Shown piece by piece: positions 1 to 7,511 of a stretch of DNA of 13,868 bases. Positions within the stretch are counted from its first letter, which is position 1; every line of letters begins with the position of its first letter. The DNA is taken from positions 1 through 13,868 of the forward strand of contig CABRDB010000035.1 in the NCBI GenBank assembly GCA_902469555.1. The letters are read 5' to 3'. A program made the translations under genes and the position numbers. This DNA is from an uncultured Collinsella sp. (GTDB lineage: Bacteria > Actinomycetota > Coriobacteriia > Coriobacteriales > Coriobacteriaceae). The notes beneath the pieces were generated by a model. The model saw only the letters and a program-made list of their open reading frames with translations, ran no database searches and was not told the DNA's origin.

Positions 1-820
1 GCTCCTCGCGGGCGTCCTCGAGCTCACCGTACTCCTCGACCAGGGGCATGAGCTCGTTCACCCGCTCGACGATGCGGCGCTGCTCGGCGAGAGGCGGAAT
101 CGGAAGAAATAGCTCTTTTAGCACTGCTGCTTTGATTCCTTTTGCGGTCGTCCCCGTGGCATGATCCTTAACTTGAATTTGGAACAGTGGAGATAGAATT
201 ATTTGGCAGAACAGGGCATTGTCTGGACCAACTGTGCCGTAATTCTGAAGGGTAATGACACGCTGTCCACAGCTGCAACGTTTCATTTCGCATATCGCGC
301 AATACCCCATCGGGGCTTCGGTTGTAAACAGCAAATCGCCACGGTGGGTCTCTCCGCGAGACAAGCGTGTTGCATATTCGTCTTCTGAAATATACTCCTC
401 GCGTGTGTAATCAATATAGCCTTGGCGAATGTTGCTCGCAGTCATTAGTCGAACACCTGAAGGTGATTTGTGAGGTGTTTTACCCCTGTAATCAATGAAG
501 TTATATACGGTTTCCAGCCTTGCCCAAGCCCACCCCTCGGGCAGCTCCTCAAACGGCACTTCGTTCGCGATGCACTTATCGCTAGTCACGCGACCCTTGG
601 CATCCACCTTCTTCTCATAGGGGGAGCCATCGGAACCGATATAGATAATGCTCTCCCCGCCCTTCGGGAATTTAGCCTTACCCTCAGCAATAAGCTTATG
701 CTTCTCTTCACGAATACGCTCAAGCAGGACGCTTGCAGGCTCATCACTCGGGTCTTGTGGAACGAGCTTTCCCTCAATCGCCATTTGCAGGATTGAGTTC
801 TTCAGGTCTTTTGCCTTCAT
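1..820 (-). CDS. hsdS: Type I restriction-modification specificity subunit HsdS, 3' end cut by window edge
   Basis: The frame is open from ATG at 818-820 to the left edge, giving 273 complete codons without a stop, so only the first part of the protein is visible. HsdS binds the target DNA and docks two HsdM and two HsdR subunits. Residues 1-50 (MKAKDLKNSILQMAIEGKLV, then a charged helix) match the N-terminal conserved segment of many HsdS proteins. ELPEGWAWARLE at 92-103 opens the first target-recognition domain, and LPIPPLAEQRRIVERVNEL at 239-257 begins the central coiled-coil spacer. The second recognition domain must lie beyond the edge. The ATG directly abuts the hsdM stop (TAG|ATG), suggesting coupled translation. 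Four cysteines in the recognition domain (C174, C177, C182, C184) form a CxxC-x4-CxC pattern where I would expect a simple loop; whether it means anything is unknown. No frameshift is seen. Confidence 0.95.
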   Translation of the reverse strand, partial: MKAKDLKNSILQMAIEGKLVPQDPSDEPASVLLERIREEKHKLIAEGKAKFPKGGESIIYIGSDGSPYEKKVDAKGRVTSDKCIANEVPFEELPEGWAWARLETVYNFIDYRGKTPHKSPSGVRLMTASNIRQGYIDYTREEYISEDEYATRLSRGETHRGDLLFTTEAPMGYCAICEMKRCSCGQRVITLQNYGTVGPDNALFCQIILSPLFQIQVKDHATGTTAKGIKAAVLKELFLPIPPLAEQRRIVERVNELMPLVEEYGELEDAREE

Positions 821-2299
821 CTACGCCTCAATCCCAAGAATCTCGCAAATACGAGCAAGCTTCTGGTCAATCTCGGCATCGAGCTTAGCGCGCTCTTCTT
901 TGTAGTTCCTGATCAGTTCGTCAGGCGGTAAGATCTCCTCTTCCTCGTGAGGATAGCCGCACACGTCAAAGTTAAAACCGCCGTCTCGCAACTCGTCAAC
1001 CGTATAGTACTTGGCCTTGGGATTGCCGTCTTCCTCGATATCCCGACGGTTCTCCCACCATTCCTTTACAGGTGCAAAATGTTCGATCCTAATGGGCTTG
1101 GTCTTAGAGAAGTGTTTATACCCCTCGGGCATGTCCATGCGATAGAACCAAACGCCCTCAGAGGCCCCCGTATTATCGAAGAACAGAACGTTAGTAGTGA
1201 TGCTCGTGTACGGAGCGAAAACACTCTGTGGAAGGCGCAAGACAGTATGCAAGTTCATGTCCTCAAGCAGGCGACGCTTGATCTCCGTCTTTGCACTATC
1301 CTGGCCAAAGAGAAAACCATCCGGAATGATAACAGCAGCGCGGCCGCCTCGCTTAAGACGATAAAGAATGAGTCCAAGGAATAGATCTGCGGTCTCGGAG
1401 CTACGGAGTGCAACAGGGAAGTTGTTTTGCACCGATGCACTCTCGGACCCGCCATAGGGCGGGTTCATAAGTACGACGTCAAACTGGCCGTCAGGCTTGT
1501 GCTTCCACTCGCGAACATCCTTCTCGAGAGAGTTATCGTGAAAGACTTCAGGATTATCGATATCGTGCAACAGCATGTTGGTCACGCACAGCAGGTAAGG
1601 GAGCTGCTTCTTCTCGATGCCGTAGACCGATCTTGCATAGAGTTCACGATCGGCTGGAGTCTGAACCTGGGAGTCGAGAATCTTGAGGGCGCTCGTCAAA
1701 AAGCCGCCCGTGCCACACGCGAAGTCAGCCACAGTCTCGCCGAGCTTGGGCGCAAGTGCCTGGGCCATAAAGTCAGTCACCGCTCGGGGCGTGTAAAACT
1801 CGCCGGCATTACCCGCGGACTGTAAGTCTTTCAGGATGGTCTCGTAAATTTCACCGAAGGCGTGGCGCTCTTTGTACTCGGTAAAATCAACCGACTCGTC
1901 AATCTCGTTGATGACTTGACGAAGTAGAATCCCATCCTTCATGTAGTTGTTGGCGTCAGTAAAAGCAGCCTTGACGACGACGTGTCGCAAAGGCGCATCA
2001 GGTGCAAGCTCAAGACTCTCAAGAGTCTTGAATAGATCATTGTTCACAAAGTCGAGAAGCTCATCGCCAGTAAGCGCCTTGCCGTCTTTCGCATCGTGCG
2101 CCCAGCTATACCAGCGCAGGCGCTCGGGGATGATGGACTGATAGGAGTCATCGTGAAACTCCCACTCCTGCTCCTTGGCATCGTAAATCTTGAGGAAGAA
2201 AAGCCAAGTCATCTGCTCAATGCGCTGCGCATCGCCATTGATGCCGGCGTCTTTGCGCATGATGTTCTGCAGGGTCTTTACGAGAGATCCCAGTGCCAT
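821..2299 (-). CDS. hsdM: Type I restriction-modification DNA methyltransferase HsdM (N6-adenine)
   Basis: This 492-residue protein is the modification subunit. It transfers a methyl group from S-adenosylmethionine to N6 of adenine in the sequence chosen by HsdS, and it is also needed for restriction. Residues 1-130 form the helical HsdM N-terminal domain. GEFYTPR at 166-172 is the usual lead-in to the catalytic domain. DFACGTGGF at 192-200 is the SAM-binding motif I, and NPPY at 279-282 is catalytic motif IV, typical of N6-adenine enzymes. A charged C-terminal tail (about 455-492) fits the region that contacts HsdS. Length is normal for the family and no key residue is missing. The gene starts 19 bp after the hsdR stop, with AGAAAGG about 12 nt before the ATG as a modest ribosome-binding site, and its stop codon touches the hsdS start. 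It is the second gene of the operon. Confidence 0.97.
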   Translation of the reverse strand: MALGSLVKTLQNIMRKDAGINGDAQRIEQMTWLFFLKIYDAKEQEWEFHDDSYQSIIPERLRWYSWAHDAKDGKALTGDELLDFVNNDLFKTLESLELAPDAPLRHVVVKAAFTDANNYMKDGILLRQVINEIDESVDFTEYKERHAFGEIYETILKDLQSAGNAGEFYTPRAVTDFMAQALAPKLGETVADFACGTGGFLTSALKILDSQVQTPADRELYARSVYGIEKKQLPYLLCVTNMLLHDIDNPEVFHDNSLEKDVREWKHKPDGQFDVVLMNPPYGGSESASVQNNFPVALRSSETADLFLGLILYRLKRGGRAAVIIPDGFLFGQDSAKTEIKRRLLEDMNLHTVLRLPQSVFAPYTSITTNVLFFDNTGASEGVWFYRMDMPEGYKHFSKTKPIRIEHFAPVKEWWENRRDIEEDGNPKAKYYTVDELRDGGFNFDVCGYPHEEEEILPPDELIRNYKEERAKLDAEIDQKLARICEILGIEA

Positions 2300-2318
2300 T
2301 TGCTATCGTTACCTTTCT

Positions 2319-4649
2319 CTATGCGATGTAGAGCTCGTCCTCGAGCATCTGCGCTGCCTGAATGTACTGTTGTTTGCCGCCGAATGCGGCGACGATCTTC
2401 ATTGGGCTGCCAAACCGACGGAATTCCTCGAGGTCGAGGACGTGGGTGTCGTCCAAGTCTACGAGGTTCGACGTCGCATATTTGTCGAGAAGCGCTTCAA
2501 GGACCTCACGCGCGACGCCGGCATACTCATAGAGCACGCCCTTTTTCTTGACACTATTGGCTCTCTCGCTGCGCGTAAGAGGTCTCTGGTCGTAAGCAAT
2601 GTGGCAAATGAGGTCAAAGTCGCTCATTTGCTCCTGTCCAGTCTCGAGCCGCAGCTCATCCAGGAATACGCCACGCGCGCGCAGCTCATCGATAATCGCT
2701 TGTTTCTTATGTTCAGAGTTCCACGCCGCTAGGAAGTGGTCAAGAGTGTCGTATTCGCCGAGAATGTTTTTTCGCGTATAGTCCTTAAGGCTCTCAGTTA
2801 CAAGAAGGCCATCGGAGGAGTAATACTGCACCATCTCCGACACTACATAGACGTCGGCCCCATGAACGTGATATTTCACATGGGAGGACGGATCGTCCGG
2901 CGGCAATACGGGTGGGTCTACGATCGGAGACGGAGGCGGAACGGGACTGCCGCCATTGCCGCCGGGACCCGGATCCGCAATGGGGTCACCCGGATTAGGC
3001 TCAAACACAACAACAGGTTCGCCATCAAACTCGGGATCTGCAAACAAACGCGATGCGTCACGAAAATCGAGGATGGTGAAATAGAGTTTGTCGTAGTCCT
3101 CACAGATACGGGTTCCGCGGCCGATAATCTGCTTGAACTCCGTCATTCCGTGCTCACCGAACTTGTTGTCGAGCACGACTACCTTACACGTCTTGCAATT
3201 AACACCAGTGGTGAGAAGCTTCGAAGTCGTAACGATGGTCGGGTATTTCTCGTCGGGGTCGATGAAGTTATCTAACTGAGCCTTACCTTCCCTGTCGTCA
3301 CCCGTAATCTTCATGATGTAGGTGGGGTGATCTCTTACGATATCGGCGTTCTCGTTTACAAGGGCACGTCGCATATTTTCGGCATGCTCGATGTCAACGC
3401 AAAAGACTATGGTCTTGGAGTAACGATCCGTCTCCTTTAGAAATTGAGTTATCCGCTTGGCAACTTCCTCGTAGCGCTCTTTGATGACAATCTCGCTGTC
3501 GAAGTCTTGCTTCTCGAAAACACGTTTGGGCAGAGCTTCGCCGCGATCATCTATGGTGCCTTCCTCAGTACGGTATCCGTAAATGTCGACGTTCAGCTTA
3601 GGACGAATAACTTTATACGGGGCGAGAAAGCCATCCTCGATTCCCTGTTTAAGGGAGTAGGTGTAGACAGGTTCGCCGAAGTAGGTAATGTTTGAAACCT
3701 CTTCAGTCTCCTTTGGCGTAGCCGTCATACCGATTTGAATTGCACAATTGAAATACTCAAGTACCTTACGCCATGCGGAGTCCGCCGCGGCGCTTCCGCG
3801 ATGGCACTCGTCGACGATAATCAAATCGAAGAATTCCGAGTCGAACTCGCGGAATATTTCTTCACCGTTTTCTCCAACAAGCTGTTGGTAGAGCGAGAAA
3901 TAGACCTCGTAAGCAGAATCGAGCTTTCGACCTACGACCTTGGTTGTAACCCTCTTGAGAGGCTTGAAATCGCCGTCTATGGTCTGATCGACGAGAATAT
4001 TGCGGTCCGCCAGATAGAGAACCTTACGAACCTCGGTAGTCTGTCGCAAGCGATGAACGATTTGAAAAGCCGTAAAAGTCTTTCCCGTTCCCGTTGCCAT
4101 AACGAGCAAGATGCGATTCTTACCTCGCGCAATAGCTTCAAGCGTACGATTGATGGCGATGCACTGATAGTAGCGAGGATGATTGCCGCCGTGCTCCTGG
4201 TAATACGGAGCGGTCACAATCTCCTGGCTATACGGATGTTCAAGCCCCTTAGCTTTTGAGTATCGTGTCCAAAGTTCCGCCGGAGTGGGAAACTCGTCCA
4301 TGGCAAGAGCGCGCTCTTTCCCGGTAAGAAAATCGTGCTCAACAAAACCCTTTCCGTTTGAGCTGTACGCAAACGGAATATCGAGCAGCTGGGCATATCC
4401 CATCCCCTGTTGGAGACCGGCATCAACGGTGTGCTCCGTATCCTTAGCCTCGACGATTGCGATAGGGATGCCCGGAGCATACATCAGAAGGTAGTCAGCC
4501 TTCTTCTTGTCTTTACGGGTGACCATACTTCCGCGCACAACAATCTCGCCACTGGTAAAGAAATACTCAGTGAAGACTTGGGTATTGCGATCCCACGACT
4601 TCATAATCGCAGGATCAATGAGTTTAAGCCGTGTGTCAGACTCGTTCAT
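2319..4649 (-). CDS. hsdR: Type I restriction enzyme HsdR, endonuclease and translocase subunit
   Basis: This 776-residue protein cleaves unmethylated DNA after ATP-driven translocation. An N-terminal PD-(D/E)xK nuclease is visible: D52 in the ADYLLMY strand, then E67-A-K69 in IVEAKD. The superfamily 2 helicase motor follows, with Walker A ATGTGKT (185-191), DECH (280-283), TATPK (309-313) and motif VI QIIGRGTR (507-514). Next comes a proline- and glycine-rich linker (about 551-586) and then a C-terminal helical domain like the EcoEI-type R_C domain that binds the methyltransferase core. Length and motif order fit the roughly 780-residue HsdR family, and all catalytic residues are present, so the enzyme looks functional. 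The ATG at 4649 has GAGGGG 11 nt upstream. hsdR is first in the operon, ahead of hsdM and hsdS. Base composition is less GC-rich than the hydroxylase operon, compatible with horizontal acquisition. Confidence 0.97.
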   Translation of the reverse strand: MNESDTRLKLIDPAIMKSWDRNTQVFTEYFFTSGEIVVRGSMVTRKDKKKADYLLMYAPGIPIAIVEAKDTEHTVDAGLQQGMGYAQLLDIPFAYSSNGKGFVEHDFLTGKERALAMDEFPTPAELWTRYSKAKGLEHPYSQEIVTAPYYQEHGGNHPRYYQCIAINRTLEAIARGKNRILLVMATGTGKTFTAFQIVHRLRQTTEVRKVLYLADRNILVDQTIDGDFKPLKRVTTKVVGRKLDSAYEVYFSLYQQLVGENGEEIFREFDSEFFDLIIVDECHRGSAAADSAWRKVLEYFNCAIQIGMTATPKETEEVSNITYFGEPVYTYSLKQGIEDGFLAPYKVIRPKLNVDIYGYRTEEGTIDDRGEALPKRVFEKQDFDSEIVIKERYEEVAKRITQFLKETDRYSKTIVFCVDIEHAENMRRALVNENADIVRDHPTYIMKITGDDREGKAQLDNFIDPDEKYPTIVTTSKLLTTGVNCKTCKVVVLDNKFGEHGMTEFKQIIGRGTRICEDYDKLYFTILDFRDASRLFADPEFDGEPVVVFEPNPGDPIADPGPGGNGGSPVPPPSPIVDPPVLPPDDPSSHVKYHVHGADVYVVSEMVQYYSSDGLLVTESLKDYTRKNILGEYDTLDHFLAAWNSEHKKQAIIDELRARGVFLDELRLETGQEQMSDFDLICHIAYDQRPLTRSERANSVKKKGVLYEYAGVAREVLEALLDKYATSNLVDLDDTHVLDLEEFRRFGSPMKIVAAFGGKQQYIQAAQMLEDELYIA

Positions 4650-4736
4650 ACGTCTCGGAACCCCTCATTGCGCAAAGCGACAGCTATTGATGTTGAGTTG
4701 ATTAATTTTATCATCACTATGCAATCTAGCAGCCGC

Positions 4737-4766
4737 TTTATACTAAATGAGACGAAGTAAAGTCAG
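4737..4766 (-). promoter_or_regulatory. Candidate sigma-A-type promoter of the hsdRMS operon
   Basis: On the minus strand a -35-like CTGACT (4761-4766) is separated by 18 bp from a -10-like TATAAA (4737-4742). It lies about 90 bp before the hsdR start, in the only AT-rich stretch there and downstream of the exonuclease terminator hairpin. The -35 match is weak, so the assignment is tentative. An AT-rich alternative around 4700-4712 (TAAAAT) lacks a properly spaced -35. Confidence 0.35.
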
Positions 4767-4781
4767 CCCCGTGAGAAAGCT

Positions 4782-4836
4782 CCAAAGAAAGCAAAATGAG
4801 CCCCGTTGACTTGAGTCAGAGGTCATTCCCGGAGCC
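4782..4836 (-). terminator. Hairpin terminator after the exonuclease gene, copy A of a repeated hairpin
   Basis: The hairpin spans 4799-4836 and begins 4 nt after the exonuclease stop codon. Read on the minus strand, GGCTCCG pairs with CGGGGCT (two G-U wobbles), then TGAC pairs with GTCA, enclosing a loop of about 11 nt. A T-rich run (CATTTTGCTTTCTTTGG, 4782-4798) follows. The core TGACTTGAGTCAGAGGTCAT (plus strand, 4807-4826) recurs with one change at 5756-5775 in another hairpin. Confidence 0.6.
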
Positions 4837-4840
4837 CCGC

Positions 4841-5581
4841 CTACCTCCCCTCCGCCTTCAGCTTCAGCAGCAGGTCGCCCAGCTCGGGGCACTTGTTGGA
4901 AAGGCGCATCTGGGCTCGATCGCCCATCCTCCACCGCTGGCGGATCTCCTGAGCACGCGGACTCACGCGATAGTCCCCGTCCATCACCTGCTTGAGCAAC
5001 TTGGCGGTCACGCGCGCGTCGGCTAGGGCACTGTGGGCGTGACCCGTCGACTCGTCAAACTCGATGCCAAACCACGTCGCCGCGTCATTCAAAGAGACGC
5101 ACTCGTGGCTGCCCACGTCCATGATCGAGGTGTAAAACGCCTGCAGATCGGCCCAGTCCGTAGGAAATGCGGCAAGGTCGATTTGCTTTGCCTGGCACTC
5201 GGTCATAAGCTGTCGACGGTCCGTCCCGCTCCAGCAAACTATCTGGGCGGAGTAGCGGCCGATCCAATCGCTGAGCCTTTTGATCACCATGTAGAGTGGG
5301 TCGGCCATCGCGGTGTCCACGGCCGATATACCTGTGAGCTCGCGGACGGGAAACGCAACGCCTTCGGTAAATTCCGTCTGCACAAACTGCGAGAACTCGC
5401 CCATAACGTTGCCGTGGTAATCGAGCTTGACGGCGCCGACCTCGATAATCTCATTGCGCAGTCCACGGCGCTGGCGCTGCTTTGGCACCGGCGCAAACTC
5501 AAAGTCCAGCACAATCTGGCGCGCAAAGTTCGTCGTGTCGATAGCCGAGATACCCGGCGTCTTTTCAGCTGACACGGTCAT
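4841..5581 (-). CDS. DEDDh-family 3'-5' exonuclease (DnaQ/RNase T-like)
   Basis: This 246-residue protein has the motifs of a two-metal DEDDh exonuclease. Motif Exo I is DFE at 26-28, the Exo II aspartate is probably D121 (WSGTDRRQL), and Exo III is HSALADAR with H183 and D188. The family removes nucleotides from 3' ends of DNA or RNA. The domain fills about residues 20-200, followed by a basic tail of roughly 45 residues of unknown role. It is a stand-alone exonuclease domain, not fused to a polymerase, and resembles the bacterial 'exonuclease domain-containing protein' group rather than the DNA polymerase III epsilon subunit. The substrate cannot be told from sequence. The start is supported by GGAGAAAGG about 3 nt before the ATG. 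The gene has hairpin copies both upstream (5749-5783) and just after its stop (4799-4836), so it looks like its own transcription unit. Apart from the ribosome-binding site I see no clear promoter in 5582-5737. Confidence 0.86.
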   Translation of the reverse strand: MTVSAEKTPGISAIDTTNFARQIVLDFEFAPVPKQRQRRGLRNEIIEVGAVKLDYHGNVMGEFSQFVQTEFTEGVAFPVRELTGISAVDTAMADPLYMVIKRLSDWIGRYSAQIVCWSGTDRRQLMTECQAKQIDLAAFPTDWADLQAFYTSIMDVGSHECVSLNDAATWFGIEFDESTGHAHSALADARVTAKLLKQVMDGDYRVSPRAQEIRQRWRMGDRAQMRLSNKCPELGDLLLKLKAEGR

Positions 5582-5737
5582 GGCCTTTCTCCGTCAACTG
5601 CCGCTTGCTACATAGGCGGCTACATTGCCGTAAGGATAGGCGCCCGCGCGGACATGAAAGCGGGGCGCAATACCATGCGCCAAGCACACGCCATGCAGAC
5701 GGCCCCAAGAGAGTCGCCCGCTCTATTCAAATGCATG

Positions 5738-5783
5738 AAAAAGATTGAGGCCCGGTGACTTGAATCAGAGGTCATCCCGGGCC
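5738..5783 (-). terminator. Hairpin terminator, copy B of the repeated hairpin
   Basis: On the minus strand GGCCCGG (5777-5783) pairs perfectly with CCGGGCC (5749-5755). After a two-base bulge TGAC pairs with GTCA, leaving a loop of about 11 nt. TTTTT follows at 5738-5742, six bases after the stem, so the T-run is a little distant for an ideal intrinsic terminator. It lies 2 nt after the stop of the small ORF at 5786-5875, the same arrangement as copy A has with the exonuclease stop. Stem sequences differ between copies but both pair; the loop core differs at one base in twenty. Confidence 0.6.
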
Positions 5784-5785
5784 CA

Positions 5786-5875
5786 TCAGAGCTCACAGAG
5801 CTCTTGGTTGCTTTGGTCTCGCTCTTCACGGCGCTTATCGAACTTTCCGAGGCACTCAAGCAGCATTCGAAGCAT
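5786..5875 (-). CDS. Candidate 29-residue small ORF of unknown function
   Basis: ATG at 5873-5875 opens 29 codons ending in TGA at 5786-5788. The product would begin MLRMLLECLGKF, continue with a strongly charged stretch (KRREERD) and end ELCEL, a possible amphipathic helix without a signal peptide. In its favour are a promoter-like sequence about 85 bp upstream (5960-5988) and a terminator hairpin 2 nt after the stop. Against it, there is no recognisable Shine-Dalgarno sequence, and the stretch contains inverted repeats that fit a structured non-coding RNA equally well. An in-frame TAA lies five codons upstream of the ATG. I recognise no family. Confidence 0.28.
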   Translation of the reverse strand: MLRMLLECLGKFDKRREERDQSNQELCEL

Positions 5876-5919
5876 AACAAGTCGCTGCCATTAAGGCACT
5901 GACCTCTTGACCAAGCAAC
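5807..5919. repeat. Inverted repeat able to fold the small intergenic transcript
   Basis: GTTGCTTTGGTC at 5807-5818 is complementary to GACCAAGCAAC at 5909-5919, an 11-bp helix with one bulged base, about 90 nt apart. Next to it AGAGCTC-ACA-GAGCTCT (5788-5804) is a perfect 7-bp stem with a 3-base loop, and the terminator hairpin (5749-5783) follows. Together these could give a compact RNA of three helices between about 5953 and 5738. Confidence 0.5.
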
Positions 5920-5959
5920 GGCGCTGCCCAGCTATCACCCTTGGGCTGCCGTCAACTTT

Positions 5960-6004
5960 ATTCTATCCGCGAGCATCTGGTTTACCAAATGGATTTTCGG
6001 TAAA
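5960..6004 (-). promoter_or_regulatory. Candidate promoter with overlapping operator-like inverted repeat
   Basis: On the minus strand TTGGTA (5983-5988) and TAGAAT (5960-5965) are separated by exactly 17 bp, a good match to a housekeeping promoter, and point into the small unit ending at the hairpin near 5738. An inverted repeat spans the -35: TTTACCAAAT (5981-5990) against ATTT-TC-GGTAAA (5993-6004), ten pairs with a two-base bulge. That could be a repressor site, or it may help end transcription of the upstream ATPase gene, whose stop is 27 bp away. Confidence 0.42.
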
Positions 6005-6030
6005 GGAAGCACGGCACGCCCGCAAAACCA

Positions 6031-7326
6031 CTACGCCCCAAGTGCCGCCATGGGAATCACCGCCACGCCGTCGTCGCGTGTGTAGGCAATGCTCCCCTTT
6101 CCAACCACGACCGCCAAAAACGCCGGCGTGGCATTCTGGGCGGCAGGATTGGAGAGCACTTTCCTCTCCAGCGCCTTGAGATTTCTCGCTCCATCGTCTG
6201 CTTTCGCATCACTCAGCTTGACCTCGATGGCTCCCCAGCGCCCGTCGTGCTCAACGATCAGATCGACCTCAAGGCCCTTCTCATCTCGGAAATAATGGAC
6301 ACTGTTGTCGACACCGCCGTAGGTGGAAAGGAACACGCGCACGTCGCGCAGGACGAGATTCTCAAAGAGCATCCCCAGCGTTTGCATATCGCCAAGCAGC
6401 CGCTCAGGGGTAGCCCCCAGCAACGCCGCCGCAAGTGACGGGTCACAGAAGTAGCGCTTGGGGCGCACGCGAACGCGGGCCTTCGAGCGCATGGGCGGCT
6501 CCCATCCGCACAGGTCCTCGGTCAGCTTGAGCCTGTTGAAGAGGTCCAAGTACGCAGCGATGGTCCTCTCGTCGGGGCCCGCCTCACCGTACGAGGCGTC
6601 CTTTACGAGCGTCTTGTACGTGACAGCCTGGCTCTCGTTCATGGCAAGAGCTCGCAAAAGGCCGTGTGCAAGCTCAGGCGACATGCCCTCGTCCAGCACG
6701 TTGACGTCGAGCACCGAGTGCACGTACTGGCTTGCCGTCTCTCGCGCAAGATCTTCCGAAAGCCCAAGATTTGCAGGCCAACCGCCCCTGCAGCACCAGC
6801 GGGCGACGTCATCCACCGTGCTCTCGCGACGCTGAGGGGCAAAATCCTCGCCCTTAAAGAGGCTTGCCAGTGACACGAGCGGCTCGCCGTCGCCCGACTC
6901 ACACAGGGCCATGGGGCGCATTGACAGACGGGCGATCCTACCCGTGCCGGAATGACGAACATGGCTGCGCTCCTCGCTTTTGAGCGCGGTCGAGCCCGTG
7001 AGCAAAAGTGTCCCCCGTTCGTTGCCGCTCGCGTCCACGAAACGCCGGGCGGCATCCCAAACCTCGGGCACCTCCTGCCATTCATCGACCAGGTGTGGCG
7101 CATCGCCGATGAGCGCCAGGCTTGGGTCGACCTCTGCCGCCGCACGCTGCGCAGGCTCATCGAGCCTGGAGACGCTCGCCGAGCGAGAGAGCGCCGTCCA
7201 GGTCTTGCCGCACCATTTGGGGCCGTTGATCTCCACACAGCCAAACGCCCGCATAAGGGTGTCGAGGCGCTCCTCTATGAGCCGGGGCCTATATCCCTTT
7301 TGGGTCAATCTCTTTGGTGCATCCAT
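6031..7326 (-). CDS. P-loop ATPase with DUF4143 C-terminal nuclease-like domain (AAA_14 type)
   Basis: This 431-residue protein has the two-part layout of the AAA_14/DUF4143 family. The N-terminal ATPase carries Walker A GPKWCGKT (35-42) and Walker B-like LVDEWQ (79-84), with a sensor-like LLLTGST at 107-113. The middle (about 215-275) is helical and probably winged-helix-like. The C-terminal DUF4143 region has E353-V-D355 and E368-V-K370, the spacing of a PD-(D/E)xK nuclease core. Such proteins are very common in gut bacteria and archaea, but their role is unsettled; defence or mobile-element links have been proposed for relatives. The start is favoured by GAGAGGGA about 10 nt upstream of the ATG. 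An array of 23-bp repeats lies 37-134 bp upstream. No terminator separates it clearly from the preceding ATPase gene. Nothing looks truncated. Confidence 0.93.
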   Translation of the reverse strand: MDAPKRLTQKGYRPRLIEERLDTLMRAFGCVEINGPKWCGKTWTALSRSASVSRLDEPAQRAAAEVDPSLALIGDAPHLVDEWQEVPEVWDAARRFVDASGNERGTLLLTGSTALKSEERSHVRHSGTGRIARLSMRPMALCESGDGEPLVSLASLFKGEDFAPQRRESTVDDVARWCCRGGWPANLGLSEDLARETASQYVHSVLDVNVLDEGMSPELAHGLLRALAMNESQAVTYKTLVKDASYGEAGPDERTIAAYLDLFNRLKLTEDLCGWEPPMRSKARVRVRPKRYFCDPSLAAALLGATPERLLGDMQTLGMLFENLVLRDVRVFLSTYGGVDNSVHYFRDEKGLEVDLIVEHDGRWGAIEVKLSDAKADDGARNLKALERKVLSNPAAQNATPAFLAVVVGKGSIAYTRDDGVAVIPMAALGA

Positions 7327-7362
7327 AGACGGCCGTCCCTCTCTATCACGCGATATGCGAAA

Positions 7363-7460
7363 TTACGCCATTCTCAATGCTGATTTTACGCTACTTTCAA
7401 TGTAGTTTTTACGCCATGACAGATGTAGTTTTTACGCCATTTTCATTGAAGGTTTTACGC
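7363..7460 (-). repeat. Tandem array of 23-bp repeats upstream of the AAA_14/DUF4143 ATPase gene
   Basis: TTACGC (plus strand) recurs at 7363, 7386, 7409, 7432 and 7455, exactly 23 bp apart, giving four full units and the start of a fifth. On the minus strand each unit reads approximately GCGTAAAAACTACATTGA followed by AAATG, with several substitutions per copy. The array fills much of the gap between the two ATPase genes and ends 37 bp before the start of the downstream one. A 23-bp period places each site about two helical turns apart, as for cooperative protein binding. There are no spacers between copies, so it is not CRISPR. Confidence 0.85.
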
Positions 7461-7511
7461 TTGGCATCCTTAGCGCGACCCATTCCGAGCATCACATCAG
7501 AGCGTGCTTGG

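Noticed and set aside
4760..4810. Imperfect direct repeat around ACGGGGCT with a period of about 41 bp before hsdR.
   Set aside because: Only the 8-base start matches well and the rest is weak, so it may be chance.
4743..4934. 63-codon minus-strand frame overlapping the exonuclease 3' end.
   Set aside because: It overlaps the exonuclease coding sequence in another frame and translates the hairpin; the apparent similarity to the frame at 5620-5880 is only the shared hairpin core.
5620..5880. 86-codon minus-strand open frame across the exonuclease upstream region.
   Set aside because: It runs straight through the terminator hairpin, has no ribosome-binding site and contains no recognisable domain.
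5735..5899. Plus-strand frame ATG AAA AAG ATT..., with in-frame TGA at 5756-5758 followed by a hairpin and then a hydrophobic stretch LLVALVSLFTALIEL: a possible selenoprotein or holin-like peptide.
   Set aside because: There is no Shine-Dalgarno sequence before the ATG. The same hairpin occurs at 4799-4836 with no such protein around it, so it is better explained as a terminator. The hydrophobic run is the antisense of the small minus-strand ORF.
7363..7460. Possible CRISPR array.
   Set aside because: Units are directly adjacent at a 23-bp period with no unique spacers, and there are no cas genes.
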